From NCBI RefSeq assembly GCF_019175365.1, contig NZ_CP059572.1, positions 5,952,001-6,016,000 on the forward strand: a DNA stretch of 64,000 nucleotides, read 5' to 3'. The DNA comes from Actinomadura graeca (GTDB lineage: Bacteria > Actinomycetota > Actinomycetes > Streptosporangiales > Streptosporangiaceae). Of the stretch, positions 16,038 through 25,186 are shown in pieces. Each line of letters opens with the position of its first letter. Within the stretch, counting starts at the first letter, position 1. The position numbers were made by a program, and so were the translations under genes. Under the pieces are notes generated by a model. It did no database searches. It was not told the DNA's origin and worked only from the letters and a program-made list of their open reading frames with translations.

Positions 16038-17148
16038 TCCCGCGCCCGTCCTCGGGCGGCGGGACCTCAACCGCGCCCTGCTCGCGCGCCAGATGCTGCT
16101 CGCCCGCCGGGAGATGCCCGCGCTCGACGCGATCGAGCACCTCGTCGGGATGCAGTCCCAGGCGCCGAACCCGCCCTACATCGGCCTGTGGAGCAGGCTG
16201 GAGGGCTTCGTGTTCGACGAGCTGGCCGGGCTGATGCGCGACCGGCACGCCCTGCGGATCGTGCTGATGCGCGGCACGCTGCACCTGGTCAGCGCCCGCG
16301 ACGCCCGCGCGCTGCGTCCCCTGACCCAGGTGGTGCTCGACAACTATCTGCGCAGCCCGCGCGGCAGGCGGCTCCAGGACGTGGACCTCGCCGCCGTCGC
16401 GGCGTGGGCCCGGACGCGGCTGGAGCGGGAGCCCCTCTCCGACAAGGAGCTGCGGGCGCTGCTGGCCGAGCGGTGGCCGGATGAGGACGCCGAGCTCCTG
16501 GGATGGGCGGTCCGGACGGCCCTGCCGCTCGTGCAGGTCCCGCCGCGCGGCATCTGGGGCGCCTCCGGCCTCGCCCGGCACACGACCCTGGAGAACTGGC
16601 TGGGCCCGGCGGACGCCGGTGGCGCGGCCGTCGAGCCGTCGGTGGACGCGATGGTGCGGCGCTACCTGGGGGCGTTCGGGCCCGCGTCCGTCCTGGACGT
16701 GCAGCAGTGGTCGGGTCTCACGCGGCTGGGCGAGGTCGTCGAGCGGCTCCTGCCGGAGCTGCGCGTCTTCCGCGACGAGGACGGTCGGACGCTCTACGAC
16801 CTGCCCGGCGCGCCGCGTCCGGATCCTGGCACCCCGGCGCCGGTGCGGTTCGTCCCCGACTTCGACAACCTGCTGCTGTCCCATGCCGACCGGGCGCGGA
16901 TCATCACCGAGGAGCACCGCAAGCGGGTCTTCACCATCAACGGCATCATCCGCGCCACGTTCCTGGTCGACGGGTTCGTCCACGGCATGTGGCGGATCGA
17001 GAGGAAGCGCGGGACGGCGACGCTGCACATCGACCCCTTCGGCCCCGTCCCGGACGCGGAACGGACCGCCCTGGCGGAGGAGGGAGGCCGCCTTCTCGCC
17101 GCCGCCCATCCGGACGCGGGCGAACGCGCCGTCGCCTTCTCCGGCTGA
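16027..17148 (+). CDS. AlkZ-like winged-helix DNA glycosylase family protein (HTH_42)
   Basis: The 373-aa protein belongs to the winged-helix YcaQ/AlkZ superfamily. The motif 'HLVGMQSQAPNPPYIGLWSRL' contains Q43-S-Q45, the QxQ catalytic signature that separates AlkZ-like enzymes from YcaQ-like ones (QxD). AlkZ of Streptomyces sahachiroi excises azinomycin B interstrand crosslinks, and relatives accompany genotoxic natural product clusters. Here no biosynthetic cluster is adjacent; the gene is coupled to a TetR regulator. The C-terminal 'PDFDNLLLSHADR' is also typical. The glycosylase activity is inferred from family only. Confidence 0.82.
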   Translation: MTTDPAPVLGRRDLNRALLARQMLLARREMPALDAIEHLVGMQSQAPNPPYIGLWSRLEGFVFDELAGLMRDRHALRIVLMRGTLHLVSARDARALRPLTQVVLDNYLRSPRGRRLQDVDLAAVAAWARTRLEREPLSDKELRALLAERWPDEDAELLGWAVRTALPLVQVPPRGIWGASGLARHTTLENWLGPADAGGAAVEPSVDAMVRRYLGAFGPASVLDVQQWSGLTRLGEVVERLLPELRVFRDEDGRTLYDLPGAPRPDPGTPAPVRFVPDFDNLLLSHADRARIITEEHRKRVFTINGIIRATFLVDGFVHGMWRIERKRGTATLHIDPFGPVPDAERTALAEEGGRLLAAAHPDAGERAVAFSG

Positions 17149-17167
17149 GACGCGCGGCCTTGGCGCC

Positions 17168-17656
17168 TCAGGGCGGCGTGGGTGCGCAGGGGGCTTCGTG
17201 GTCGGGGTCCAGGGATTCGAGGAGGGTGTGGAGCGTCTCGCGGAAGCGGAGCATCTGCTCGCGGTCCAGCGGCGCGAACAGGTGCCGCCTGACCTCGGCG
17301 ACGTGCCCGGGGGCGGCCTCGGCGAGGACGTCGAAGCCCTCGTCGGTCAGCTCGGCGATCGTGGTGCGGCGGTCGGTCTCGTGCTTGACGCGCCGGACCC
17401 AGCCGTATCCCTCCAGCCGGTTGACGGCGTGGGAGAGCCTGCTGGGGGACGAGTGGACGATCTCGGCCAGGTCGGTCATGGTCAGGGCCCGCCCGGGGGC
17501 CTCCGACAGCATCGCCAGGATCATGTAGTAGGTGTGCGGCATCCCCGAGTCGCGTTGCAGCTGCCGGTCGAGGGCCTCGTTCAGCAGCCGCGAAGTCCAC
17601 AGGAAGGCGCGCCAGGTGTCCTGTTCGTCGGCGTCGAGCCACTGCGGTCCGGTCAT
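17168..17656 (-). CDS. MarR-family transcriptional regulator
   Basis: The 162-aa protein has the MarR winged helix ('RALTMTDLAEIVHSSPSRLSHAVNRLEGYGWVRRVKHETDRRTTIAELTDEG'). A GTG two codons upstream (17662) is an alternative start. It is divergent from an extradiol dioxygenase-like gene, and the 83-bp gap contains two TTGA..TCAA inverted repeats, so it very likely represses both genes. The ligand may be an aromatic or quinone compound, by analogy with other MarR/dioxygenase pairs. Confidence 0.85.
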   Translation of the reverse strand: MTGPQWLDADEQDTWRAFLWTSRLLNEALDRQLQRDSGMPHTYYMILAMLSEAPGRALTMTDLAEIVHSSPSRLSHAVNRLEGYGWVRRVKHETDRRTTIAELTDEGFDVLAEAAPGHVAEVRRHLFAPLDREQMLRFRETLHTLLESLDPDHEAPCAPTPP

Positions 17657-17677
17657 GCGCACCAGACTACCTTGTTA

Positions 17678-17726
17678 CTTGAAACTTCAAGCATCCTTGG
17701 TTATTGTTGAACTCTCAAATACTTGA
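17678..17726. promoter_or_regulatory. MarR operator candidates between marR and dioxygenase genes
   Basis: CTTGAA-AC-TTCAAG occupies 17678-17691 and TTGA-ACTC-TCAA occupies 17707-17718, followed by another CTTGA half-site at 17722-17726. The spacing and AT-richness fit a shared divergent operator. Confidence 0.6.
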
Positions 17727-17739
17727 CCTGGGGGATGAC

Positions 17740-18501
17740 ATGACCCGGATGCCGGTGCTCTACCTCAGCCACGGCGCCCCGCCGCTGGCCGACGACGCAG
17801 TCTGGACCGCCGAGCTGGCCCGCTGGTCGGCGGATCTGCCCCGCCCGGAGGCGATCCTGATGGTGTCGGCGCACTGGGAGGAGGCGCCGCTCACCGTGGG
17901 CGCCACCCGCACGGTGCCGCTGGTCTACGACTTCTGGGGCTTCCCCGAGCACTACTACCGCGTCCGGTACGAGGCGCCCGGCGCACCCGGCCTCGCCGAG
18001 GACGTGCGGAGGCTCGTGCCCGGCGTCCACCAGGACGAGGAGCGCGGGCTGGACCACGGCGCCTACGTGCCGCTGGTGGAGATGTTCCCGGACGCCGACA
18101 TCCCGGTGCTCCAGATGTCCATGCCGTCGCTGGAGCCCGCGCGGCTCTTCGAGGTCGGCCGGAGCCTGGCGCCGCTGCGCGACCAGGGCGTCCTCATCGT
18201 GGGGAGCGGCTTCACCACGCACAACCTGCGGGAGCTGTCCCCCGGCGCCGACGCGTCGCCGCCCGCGTGGTCGGCCGAGTTCGACGACTGGACGGACCGC
18301 GCGGTCCGGGGCGGCGACATCGACGCCCTGCTGGACTTCCGCGCCAAGGCCCCCGCCGCGCGCATCGCCCACCCCCGCGCCGAGCACTTCGCCCCGCTCT
18401 TCGTGGCCCTCGGCGCCGACGCGGACGCGCCGTCCGGGCGCCGGTCCGTCGTCGACGGCTACTGGTTCGGGCTGGCGAAGCGGTCGTTCCAGTTCGGATG
18501 A
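17740..18501 (+). CDS. class III extradiol dioxygenase family protein (LigB/DODA, YgiD-like)
   Basis: The 253-aa protein has the LigB/DODA fold. Candidate metal ligands are H11 in 'YLSHGAPP', H45 in 'SAHWEE', H106 in 'GLDHGAYVPL', H161 in 'GFTTHN' and H211/H216 in 'HPRAEHFAPLF'. The family opens catecholic rings such as DOPA, but many members have no known substrate. ATG 17740 with GGGGGAT upstream fixes the start; a TTG further up falls in the operator region. The gene is divergent from a MarR regulator, suggesting inducible detoxification of an aromatic or quinone compound. Confidence 0.85.
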   Translation: MTRMPVLYLSHGAPPLADDAVWTAELARWSADLPRPEAILMVSAHWEEAPLTVGATRTVPLVYDFWGFPEHYYRVRYEAPGAPGLAEDVRRLVPGVHQDEERGLDHGAYVPLVEMFPDADIPVLQMSMPSLEPARLFEVGRSLAPLRDQGVLIVGSGFTTHNLRELSPGADASPPAWSAEFDDWTDRAVRGGDIDALLDFRAKAPAARIAHPRAEHFAPLFVALGADADAPSGRRSVVDGYWFGLAKRSFQFG

Positions 18502-18541
18502 GGTCGGATGGGTCTTGTCACGTTCCCGTCAAGTCGCGGTG

Positions 18542-19375
18542 TCAGCCCATCTCGGCGAAGCCGGTGCGCCACGACGGGATCTGCGGCTTCCAGCCGAGGC
18601 CGAGCGCCTTGGCGTTGGAGACCGGACGGCCCGTGACGGCCGCGTGCCGCGCGGTCGGCGGTGTCGGCGCGCCCAGGGCGGCGCTGTAGACCGGCAGCCA
18701 GTCGGCCGCCGCGGCGGGCTCGTCGTCGACGATGTTGACCGCCCCGGCGGGCCAGTCGAGGGCGGCCAGCGCGGCGGTCGCGGCGTCGTCGGCGTGCACG
18801 AACGACGTCCACGCGGGGCTCAGGCTCATGTTCCCGGCCCGGACCCGCTTGGCGATCGCGCCGCCCGGCGCGTACCAGGTGCCGGGGCCGTAGAGCGCGC
18901 CGTACCGCAGGACGACGCCGCGCGGCATCTCGGCGACGGCCTCCTCCAGCGCCGCGACGCCCTCGTAGGGCGGCAGCGTCGGGTCCAGCGGGTCGGTCTC
19001 GACGGCCATCTCGTCGCCCGCCACGTACAGCCAGGCGATGCTCTGCGCGATCATGGTCTCCACGCCCGCGGCCCGCGCGGCGTCCACCAGGTTGCGGGTG
19101 CCCTCGATCCGCAGGTGCGAGTTGGCCTCGAAATCCTCCCCGCTGAGGTCGGTGAGCTGGTGGATGATCGCGTCCGGGCGCTCGGCCTCGACGGCCTCGC
19201 GGACAGCGGCGGCGTCCAGGACGTCCACGACGACCGGCGACGCCCCGTACCCGCGGACGGCCGCGGCGCGCGCCTCCCGGCGCGTCGTCCCGGCGACCTC
19301 GTGGCCCGCCTGGACGAGCAGGGGTATCAGCCGGCGGCCGACGACTCCGGTCGCACCGGCGAGAAGGATCTTCAA
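18542..19375 (-). CDS. NAD(P)-dependent epimerase/oxidoreductase (extended SDR)
   Basis: The 277-aa protein has an N-terminal Rossmann motif 'LLAGATGVVGRRL' and extended-SDR features ('IHQLTDLSGEDF', 'EGTRNLVDAARAAGVETMIAQS', 'LRYGALYGPGTWYA'). The start appears to be TTG 19375, which has GGAGG eight bases upstream (19384-19388) and gives MKILLAGATG; longer frames upstream read into non-coding sequence. The YxxxK active site is not obvious ('AWLYVAGDEM'), as in many atypical SDRs. The substrate is unknown. Confidence 0.8.
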   Translation of the reverse strand: MKILLAGATGVVGRRLIPLLVQAGHEVAGTTRREARAAAVRGYGASPVVVDVLDAAAVREAVEAERPDAIIHQLTDLSGEDFEANSHLRIEGTRNLVDAARAAGVETMIAQSIAWLYVAGDEMAVETDPLDPTLPPYEGVAALEEAVAEMPRGVVLRYGALYGPGTWYAPGGAIAKRVRAGNMSLSPAWTSFVHADDAATAALAALDWPAGAVNIVDDEPAAAADWLPVYSAALGAPTPPTARHAAVTGRPVSNAKALGLGWKPQIPSWRTGFAEMG

Positions 19376-19636
19376 GGGGGTAACCTCCACGACTTTCACG
19401 CCTTTGTGGTCGTCTCGAACGGCAGGATAGGCAGTGACTTCTCTCCAGGTCACGCCCGACCCTGGGGTTGGACGTCCCACGGCTGTGGCCGGACGGGGGG
19501 CGGACGGCGCGCACCGCCCCCGGAGCGCCGCCCGCCATGAGGGTACCGCCGGTGGGCGGCACCATGCGTTTCGTGCCTTCCTCCGGGGATAATTCTCCCC
19601 TCTGGTGCGTGGCACGGCAGATCGGGGGGCGGCGAG

Positions 19637-20149
19637 ATGAAGATCAGCCTGGTCCGGGGCGACATCACACAACAGCAGGTCGGCGCGGTGGTCAACGCCG
19701 CGAACTCCTCCCTGCTGGGCGGCGGCGGAGTGGACGGCGCGATCCACCGCAGGGGCGGTCCGGCGATCCTCGACGAATGCCGCAGGCTGCGCGCGGCGCA
19801 GTACGGCGGGGGGCTGCCGACCGGCCAGGCGGTCGCGACGACGGCGGGCGAGCTGCCCGCGCAGTGGGTGATCCACACCGTCGGCCCCGTCTACTCGCCG
19901 TCCGAAGACCGCTCTGACCAGCTCGCCTCCTGCTATCGCGAGTCCCTGCGGGTGGCCGACGAGCTGGGCGTCGACTCGATCGCGTTCCCCGCCGTGTCCG
20001 CCGGGATCTACGGCTGGCCGGTCAACGACGCCGCCCGGATCGCCGTCACCACCGTCCGATCGACCCCTACCCAGGTTTCGGACGCCCGTTTCGTATTGTT
20101 CACCCCGGAGGCCTACGACGCCTTCGAACGCGCCACCGCCCTGCCCTGA
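19637..20149 (+). CDS. macrodomain protein (O-acetyl-ADP-ribose deacetylase-like)
   Basis: This 170-aa single macrodomain has 'RGDITQQQVGAVVNAANSSLLGGGGVDGAIHRRGG', matching the ADP-ribose binding loops of MacroD/YmdB enzymes (catalytic Asn/Asp region VNAAN...GVDGAIH), and 'PAVSAGIYGWP'. These enzymes remove ADP-ribose or hydrolyse O-acetyl-ADP-ribose. No sirtuin or ADP-ribosyltransferase gene is adjacent. The gene starts at ATG 19637 after GGCGGCGAG. Confidence 0.88.
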   Translation: MKISLVRGDITQQQVGAVVNAANSSLLGGGGVDGAIHRRGGPAILDECRRLRAAQYGGGLPTGQAVATTAGELPAQWVIHTVGPVYSPSEDRSDQLASCYRESLRVADELGVDSIAFPAVSAGIYGWPVNDAARIAVTTVRSTPTQVSDARFVLFTPEAYDAFERATALP

Positions 20150-20195
20150 CCCGCCGCCCTGCCCTGACCGCCCGCCCTGCCCCGACCCGTCCGCG
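20138..20195. repeat. CCGCCCTGCCCTGAC-type short direct repeats
   Basis: Three imperfect copies of a CCGCCCTGCCC(T/C)GAC unit overlap the 3' end of the macrodomain gene and the intergenic gap. They are probably slippage products. Confidence 0.5.
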
Positions 20196-20221
20196 CCTTT
20201 GGAGCGCCCCCGGCGTGGCCC

Positions 20222-20686
20222 TTACTCGTCGGTCTTGGGCGGCGGGACGACGAGCGTCGGCCGGTGGACGTGGTGCAGCACCCGCGTCGACACGCTGCCC
20301 AGCAGGACCGAGCGCGCCCCCGCGAGCCCGCGGGACCCCGTCACGATGAGGGACGCGTTCAGCTCGTCCGCGACGTCCACGATCGTGGCCCAGACGGGTC
20401 CGGTCCCGCGCTCGGCGCGCGGCGTCACCTCGGTCAGCCCGGCGGCGAGCGCGAGATCGGCGCCCTGCCGCGCGAGTGCCTCGGCCTGCTTCTCCTCCTC
20501 GTACTGGTCGTCCTGGAGGTCGGTGGTCACGGGGGCGGCGGCGGCCAGGGGCGCCCAGGAGAGCTGCATCAGCAGTGGCTCCCAGACCGTCAGGATCACG
20601 GTGGGCTCCGGCCGGACGTGGCGCGCCGCGTACTCGACGGCGGTCCGGGCGTCGTCGGAGCCGTCGTAGGCGATGAGAACCGTCAT
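20222..20686 (-). CDS. universal stress protein, UspA family
   Basis: The 154-aa single Usp domain begins MTVLIAYDGSDDARTAVEYA and carries the ATP-binding signature G-2x-G-9x-G(S/T) in 'GSRGLAGARSVLLGSVS'. It is therefore of the ATP-binding type, and the C-terminal 'RPTLVVPPPKTDE' is usual. Actinobacterial Usps of this kind are often induced under hypoxia or dormancy. The start ATG 20686 has only a weak ribosome binding site; an upstream in-frame ATG (20722) would add 12 residues. Confidence 0.88.
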   Translation of the reverse strand: MTVLIAYDGSDDARTAVEYAARHVRPEPTVILTVWEPLLMQLSWAPLAAAAPVTTDLQDDQYEEEKQAEALARQGADLALAAGLTEVTPRAERGTGPVWATIVDVADELNASLIVTGSRGLAGARSVLLGSVSTRVLHHVHRPTLVVPPPKTDE

Positions 20687-20772
20687 ACCGGTGACATTCC
20701 ACGCGGCGGCCTCGTCGAACACCCCCGCGCCCCGGCAGTGGCCAACCTCTCACGGGGCGGGAGAATCGACGG

Positions 20773-21597
20773 ATGGCCCGGACGCCCAAGCCGCAGGGGG
20801 AGGTGACGCGCGGCACGACCGCGCCCAACCGCCTGCGCCGCGTGGACCGCTGGATCGCCGCCACCCAGGCCGCGGCGCTGCGCTCCGGCGCGTCCCCCCT
20901 GGCGGTCGACCTCGGGTACGGCGCGTCGCCGGTGACGACGTTCGAGCTGTACACCCGGCTCCGCGCGGTCGCGCCGCGGCTGGAGGTCGTCGGCGTCGAG
21001 ATCGAGCCCGGCCGGGTCGCGGCCGGGACCGCCTTCCTCGACGTCACCGGCCCCCACGAGGGGCTGTCGTTCCGGCGCGGCGGGTTCGAGCTGCCCGTCC
21101 CGCGCCCGCCCGCGCTGGTCAGGGCTTTCAACGTGCTCCGCCAGTACGACGAGGCCGCGGCCTGGCGCGCCTGGGACGGCCTGCGCGCCCGGCTCGCGCC
21201 CGGCGGCGTCCTCGTCGAGGGGACGTGCGACGAGGTCGGACGCCGCGCCGTCTGGGTCGCGCTCGGCGCGGAGGGGCCGCGGACGATCACCTTCGCCGCC
21301 CACCTCCGCACGCTGGACCGCCCCTCGGCCCTGGCGGAGCGGCTGCCGAAGACGCTGATCCACCGGAACGTCCCGGGGGAGCCCGTCCACGACCTGCTCA
21401 CCGCGTTCGACCGCTGCTGGGCGACGGCGGCGCCGCACTCGGCGTTCGGCCCCCGCGCCCGCTGGACCGAGGCGGTGGCGCTCCTGGCCCGGACCTGGCC
21501 CGTCGTGACGGCCCCGCCGTACGGCGGGCGCCGCAGGTGGCGCCTGGGCGAGGTGACCCTGCCCTGGACGGCCGTGTCGCCCGCCGAAGGCCCCTGA
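20773..21597 (+). CDS. class I SAM-dependent methyltransferase-like protein
   Basis: The 274-aa protein has motif I 'AVDLGYGASP' and an acidic residue after the second strand ('VVGVEIEPGRVAAG'), as in class I methyltransferases. The downstream 'VRAFNVLRQYDEAAAWRAWDGLRARLAPGGVLVEGTCDEVGRR' fits the later motifs. The family appears beside mshA in Actinobacteria; its substrate is unknown. ATG 20773 is preceded by a weak GGGAG. Confidence 0.75.
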   Translation: MARTPKPQGEVTRGTTAPNRLRRVDRWIAATQAAALRSGASPLAVDLGYGASPVTTFELYTRLRAVAPRLEVVGVEIEPGRVAAGTAFLDVTGPHEGLSFRRGGFELPVPRPPALVRAFNVLRQYDEAAAWRAWDGLRARLAPGGVLVEGTCDEVGRRAVWVALGAEGPRTITFAAHLRTLDRPSALAERLPKTLIHRNVPGEPVHDLLTAFDRCWATAAPHSAFGPRARWTEAVALLARTWPVVTAPPYGGRRRWRLGEVTLPWTAVSPAEGP

Positions 21598-21613
21598 CCG
21601 CCTTCCCCGGCCG

Positions 21614-22375
21614 TCAGGGTTCGCGGTGCAGCCGGTGCGGGGCGGCCTGGACGCGCGGCTGGACGTCGATCCGGTCGATGTTGACGTGCGGCGGGCGGGT
21701 GACGGCCCACGCCACGCAGTCGGCGACGTCGTCGGCGACCAGCGGCTCGGGCACGCCCACGTACGGCTTGGCGGCCTTCTCCTCGTCCCCGCGGAACCGC
21801 ACCAGGGAGAACTCCTCCGTCTTCACCAGGCCCGGGGCGACCTCGGTGACGCGGACCGGCTGGGCCACCAGTTCCAGGCGCAGCACCTCGTTGACCGCGT
21901 ACGCGGCGTGCTTGGCCGCGTTGTAGCCGCCCCCGCCCTCGTACGGGACGTGCCCCGCGAGCGAGGTGATGTTCACCACATGCCCGTCGCCGCTCTCGAT
22001 CAGCGCGGGGAGCAGCGCCTTCGTGACCCGCGCCAGCCCGAGGACGTTGGTCTCGAACATCGCCCGCCAGTCGGCGAGGTCGGCCGTGGCGACGCTGTCG
22101 AGGCCGATGGCGCCCCCGGCGTTGTTGACCAGGACGTGGCAGCCGCCGACCGCCGCCGCCAGCGCGTCCACCGACGCCTGCGACGTCACGTCCAGCCCGA
22201 TCGCGGCGATCCTGCCCGCGCCCGGCACGTTCTCGCCGATCTCCTTGGCCAGCGCGTCGAGGCGGTCCTTGCGCCGTGCCGCCAGGACGACGTGGAAGCC
22301 CTCCGCCGCCAGGCGCCTGGCCGTGGCCGCCCCGATTCCGCTGCTCGCTCCTGTCACCACCGCGGTCTTACGCAT
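21614..22375 (-). CDS. SDR family NAD(P)-dependent oxidoreductase (Rv0484c-like)
   Basis: This 253-aa classical SDR has the cofactor motif TGASSGIG (residues 8-15), 'LVNNAGG', and the catalytic Ser in 'NITSLAG' followed by YNAAK. It starts at ATG 22375 with GGAAGG upstream. Divergent placement next to mshA is the same as Rv0484c in M. tuberculosis, which supports orthology. The substrate is unknown. A link to mycothiol metabolism is not established. Confidence 0.88.
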   Translation of the reverse strand: MRKTAVVTGASSGIGAATARRLAAEGFHVVLAARRKDRLDALAKEIGENVPGAGRIAAIGLDVTSQASVDALAAAVGGCHVLVNNAGGAIGLDSVATADLADWRAMFETNVLGLARVTKALLPALIESGDGHVVNITSLAGHVPYEGGGGYNAAKHAAYAVNEVLRLELVAQPVRVTEVAPGLVKTEEFSLVRFRGDEEKAAKPYVGVPEPLVADDVADCVAWAVTRPPHVNIDRIDVQPRVQAAPHRLHREP

Positions 22376-22524
22376 GGGCCCAGCCTTCCAGACGGACCCG
22401 CGGGCGATCCGGTCCGTCATGCCCGCAGTGAGATCGATCACCGAAATCCGTTCGCACGGTTGCCACCCGCGCGATGGGAACAGCTAACGCGGTCGATAGG
22501 TTGCACTACCGGAGGTGGTGTCCG

Positions 22525-23871
22525 GTGTCGCGTCGTATCAACCGGGTTGCGACAGTCAGTGTCCATACTTCCCCTCTTGACCAGCCGGGGACCGGCGACG
22601 CGGGAGGCATGAACGTCTACATCGTCGAGGTCGCCCGGCGTCTCGCCGCCCGGGGGATCGAGGTCGACATCTTCACCCGTGCCACCTCGCGCGCGCTCCC
22701 GCCGGTCGCCGAGCTGGCCCCCGGCGTCCTCGTCCGGCACGTCGTGTCCGGCCCCTTCGAGGAGCTGGACAAGGGCGAGCTGCCCCGGCACCTGTGCGGC
22801 TTCACCTCCGGCGTGCTGCGCGCCGAGGCGGCCCACGAGCCCGGCCACTACGACGTCCTGCACACCCATTACTGGCTCTCCGGGCAGGCCGGATGGGCGG
22901 CGAAGCGGCGCTGGGGCGTCCCGCTCGTCCACTCCATGCACACGATGGCCAAGGTCAAGAACTCCGCGCTCGCCGACGGCGACAAGCCCGAGCCGGACGA
23001 GCGCGTGCTCGGCGAGGAGCAGGTCGTCGCGTCCGCCGACCAGCTCGTCGCCAACACCGCCGAGGAGGCCCGCGACCTGATCGGGCTGTACGGGGCCGAC
23101 CCGGCGCGGGTCGCGACCGCCAGCCCCGGCGTCGATCTGTCCCGGTTCCGCCCCGAGTCGCCGCTGCTCGCCCGCAGCACCGGCCTGCTCCCGCACCGGA
23201 CCGGCCCCGCGCGCCGCCGCCTCGGCCTGCCGCGCGAGGCGTACGTCCTGCTGTTCGTCGGCCGGATCCAGCCTCTGAAGGCCCCCGACGTGCTGCTGCG
23301 CGCCGCCGCACGGATGATCGCCGACGACCCGTCCCTGGGCTCCCGCCTGGTCGTCGCGGTGGTCGGCGGGCCGAGCGGCAGCGGCCGGTGCCGCCCCGAG
23401 GGGCTCCAGGCGCTGGCGGCCGAGCTGGGCATCGCCGACGTCGTCCGGTTCGAGCCGCCGAGCCCGCAGCCCGTCCTCGCCGACTGGTACCGGGCGGCGG
23501 ACGTCACCGTCGTGCCCTCCCACAGCGAGTCGTTCGGCCTCGTCGCCGTCGAGTCGCAGGCGTGCGGCACCCCGGTCGTCGCCGCCCGCGTCGGCGGCCT
23601 GCGCACGGCCGTCGCCGACGGCGAGTCCGGGATGCTGGTCCCCGGCCACGACCCCGCCGCGTACGCCGCCGTCCTGCGCCGCCTGCACGCCGAGCCCGGC
23701 CTGCACGCCCGGCTGGCCCGCGGCGCCGTCCGCCACGCCCAGGGCTTCGGCTGGGACGCCACCGTGGACCGGCTCGTCGAGGTGTATACCGGTGCCATGT
23801 CCCTGCCGGCCGCCCGCCCCGCCCCGCCCCTGCTGACGCCGCCGCTCACCGCCGCCGAGGTCACCGCGTGA
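22525..23871 (+). CDS. mshA: D-inositol-3-phosphate glycosyltransferase MshA
   Basis: The 448-aa GT-B (GT4) enzyme transfers GlcNAc from UDP-GlcNAc to 1L-myo-inositol-1-phosphate, the first step of mycothiol synthesis. The N-terminal '[30 protein letters not shown]' is near-invariant in MshA, and the C-terminal domain has '[14 protein letters not shown]' and the EX7E-type '[21 protein letters not shown]'. GTG 22525 follows GGAGGTGG. It overlaps ybjN by GTGA, placing it in the conserved mshA-ybjN-gpm cluster. Confidence 0.95.
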   Translation: MSRRINRVATVSVHTSPLDQPGTGDAGGMNVYIVEVARRLAARGIEVDIFTRATSRALPPVAELAPGVLVRHVVSGPFEELDKGELPRHLCGFTSGVLRAEAAHEPGHYDVLHTHYWLSGQAGWAAKRRWGVPLVHSMHTMAKVKNSALADGDKPEPDERVLGEEQVVASADQLVANTAEEARDLIGLYGADPARVATASPGVDLSRFRPESPLLARSTGLLPHRTGPARRRLGLPREAYVLLFVGRIQPLKAPDVLLRAAARMIADDPSLGSRLVVAVVGGPSGSGRCRPEGLQALAAELGIADVVRFEPPSPQPVLADWYRAADVTVVPSHSESFGLVAVESQACGTPVVAARVGGLRTAVADGESGMLVPGHDPAAYAAVLRRLHAEPGLHARLARGAVRHAQGFGWDATVDRLVEVYTGAMSLPAARPAPPLLTPPLTAAEVTA

Positions 23872-24377
23872 CCCCCGCCGAGACCATCCGGCGGACCCTG
23901 GACGACGCCGGGCTGGAGTACGACGAGCCGCGCGGGAACGCGTTCTTCGTCAAGCTCCCCGGACAGCACAAGCTGGCCACCATGACCTGGCTGATCGTCG
24001 GCGACCACAGCCTGCACGTGGAGGCGTTCTTCTGCCGCCGTCCCGACGAGAACCACGCCGGCTTCTACCGCTTCCTGCTGGAGAAGAACGGCCGCATGTA
24101 CGGGGTGTCCTTCGCGCTGGACGACGTCGGCGACGTCCACCTGGTCGGCAGGGTCTCCCTCGGCTCCGTCACCCCGGACGAGGTCGACCGGCTCCTCGGC
24201 TGCGTCCTCACCTACTCCGACGAGAACTTCGACAAGGCCCTCGAACTCGGGTTCACATCGTCCATCCGGCGGGAGTGGGACTGGCGGGTCAAACGGGGCG
24301 AGAGCCTGGCCAACCTGCGGGCGTTCGCGTCGTTCGCCGACCCGGCCAACCGCGAGGAGCCCCCGGCGGGCCGCTAG
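23868..24377 (+). CDS. YbjN domain-containing protein (Rv0487-like)
   Basis: The 169-aa protein has a YbjN fold, seen in the alternating beta segments ('[51 protein letters not shown]'). GTG 23868 overlaps the mshA stop (GTGA), so it is translationally coupled. YbjN proteins resemble type III secretion chaperones in fold, and their role in Actinobacteria is unknown. The position between mshA and gpm is strongly conserved. Confidence 0.85.
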   Translation: MTPAETIRRTLDDAGLEYDEPRGNAFFVKLPGQHKLATMTWLIVGDHSLHVEAFFCRRPDENHAGFYRFLLEKNGRMYGVSFALDDVGDVHLVGRVSLGSVTPDEVDRLLGCVLTYSDENFDKALELGFTSSIRREWDWRVKRGESLANLRAFASFADPANREEPPAGR

Positions 24378-24388
24378 GCTTTGGTGTC

Positions 24389-25144
24389 ATGGCGACGTTG
24401 GTATTGCTCCGGCATGGCGAAAGCGTGTGGAACGCCGAAGGGCTGTTCACCGGCTGGGTGGACGTGGACCTGTCCGCGAAGGGCGAGAGCGAGGCGACCC
24501 GGGGCGGCGACCTGCTCCTGGACGCCGACATCACCCCGGACGTGGTGCACACCTCCCTGCTGAAGCGGGCCATCCGCACCGCCAACATCGCGCTGGACGT
24601 CGCGGACCTCCTCTGGATCCCCGTCCGCCGCTCCTGGCGGCTCAACGAGCGCCACTACGGGGCGCTCCAGGGCAAGAACAAGGCGCAGACCCGTGAGGAG
24701 TTCGGCGAGCAGCAGTTCATGACCTGGCGCCGCTCCTACGACACCCCGCCGCCCCCGATCAAGGACGACGACCCGCTCTCGCAGGTGAACGACCTGCGCT
24801 ACGCCGAGCTCCCGTCCGAGCTGATCCCGCGCACCGAGTGCCTCGCCGACGTCGTCGACCGCCTCCTGCCCTACTGGTACGACGCGATCGTCCCCGACCT
24901 CGCCGCCGGGAGGACCGTCCTGGTCGCCGCGCACGGCAACTCCCTCCGCGCCCTCGTCAAGCACCTGGACGACGTCACCGACGAGCAGATCGTCGGCCTG
25001 AACATCCCCACCGGCATCCCCCTCGTCTACGAGCTGGACGACGACTTCGCCCCGCTCAAGCGCGGGGGCGAGTACCTCGACCCGGCCGCCGCCAAGGCCG
25101 CGATCGAGGCCGTCAAGAACCAGGGCGCCGCCAAGAAGAAGTAG
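24389..25144 (+). CDS. gpmA: 2,3-bisphosphoglycerate-dependent phosphoglycerate mutase
   Basis: The 251-aa glycolytic enzyme interconverts 3- and 2-phosphoglycerate. It has the RHGE motif (R8-H9-G10-E11, phosphorylated His9), '[13 protein letters not shown]', and the second histidine in '[15 protein letters not shown]'. ATG 24389 lies eight bases after TAGGCT, whose TAG is the ybjN stop, so a leaderless internal promoter is possible in addition to read-through from mshA. The C-terminus ends in an Ala/Lys-rich tail. Confidence 0.95.
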   Translation: MATLVLLRHGESVWNAEGLFTGWVDVDLSAKGESEATRGGDLLLDADITPDVVHTSLLKRAIRTANIALDVADLLWIPVRRSWRLNERHYGALQGKNKAQTREEFGEQQFMTWRRSYDTPPPPIKDDDPLSQVNDLRYAELPSELIPRTECLADVVDRLLPYWYDAIVPDLAAGRTVLVAAHGNSLRALVKHLDDVTDEQIVGLNIPTGIPLVYELDDDFAPLKRGGEYLDPAAAKAAIEAVKNQGAAKKK

Positions 25145-25180
25145 CCGCCTCGGCGGGAGCGGCCGCCTCGGCGGGAGCGG
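25145..25180. repeat. exact tandem duplication of an 18-bp unit
   Basis: CCGCCTCGGCGGGAGCGG occurs twice in succession, at 25145-25162 and 25163-25180, directly after the gpmA stop. Each unit contains a CCGCCTCGGCGG palindrome, so the pair could act as a hairpin terminator between the convergent genes. Confidence 0.7.
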
Positions 25181-25186
25181 CCGGGC

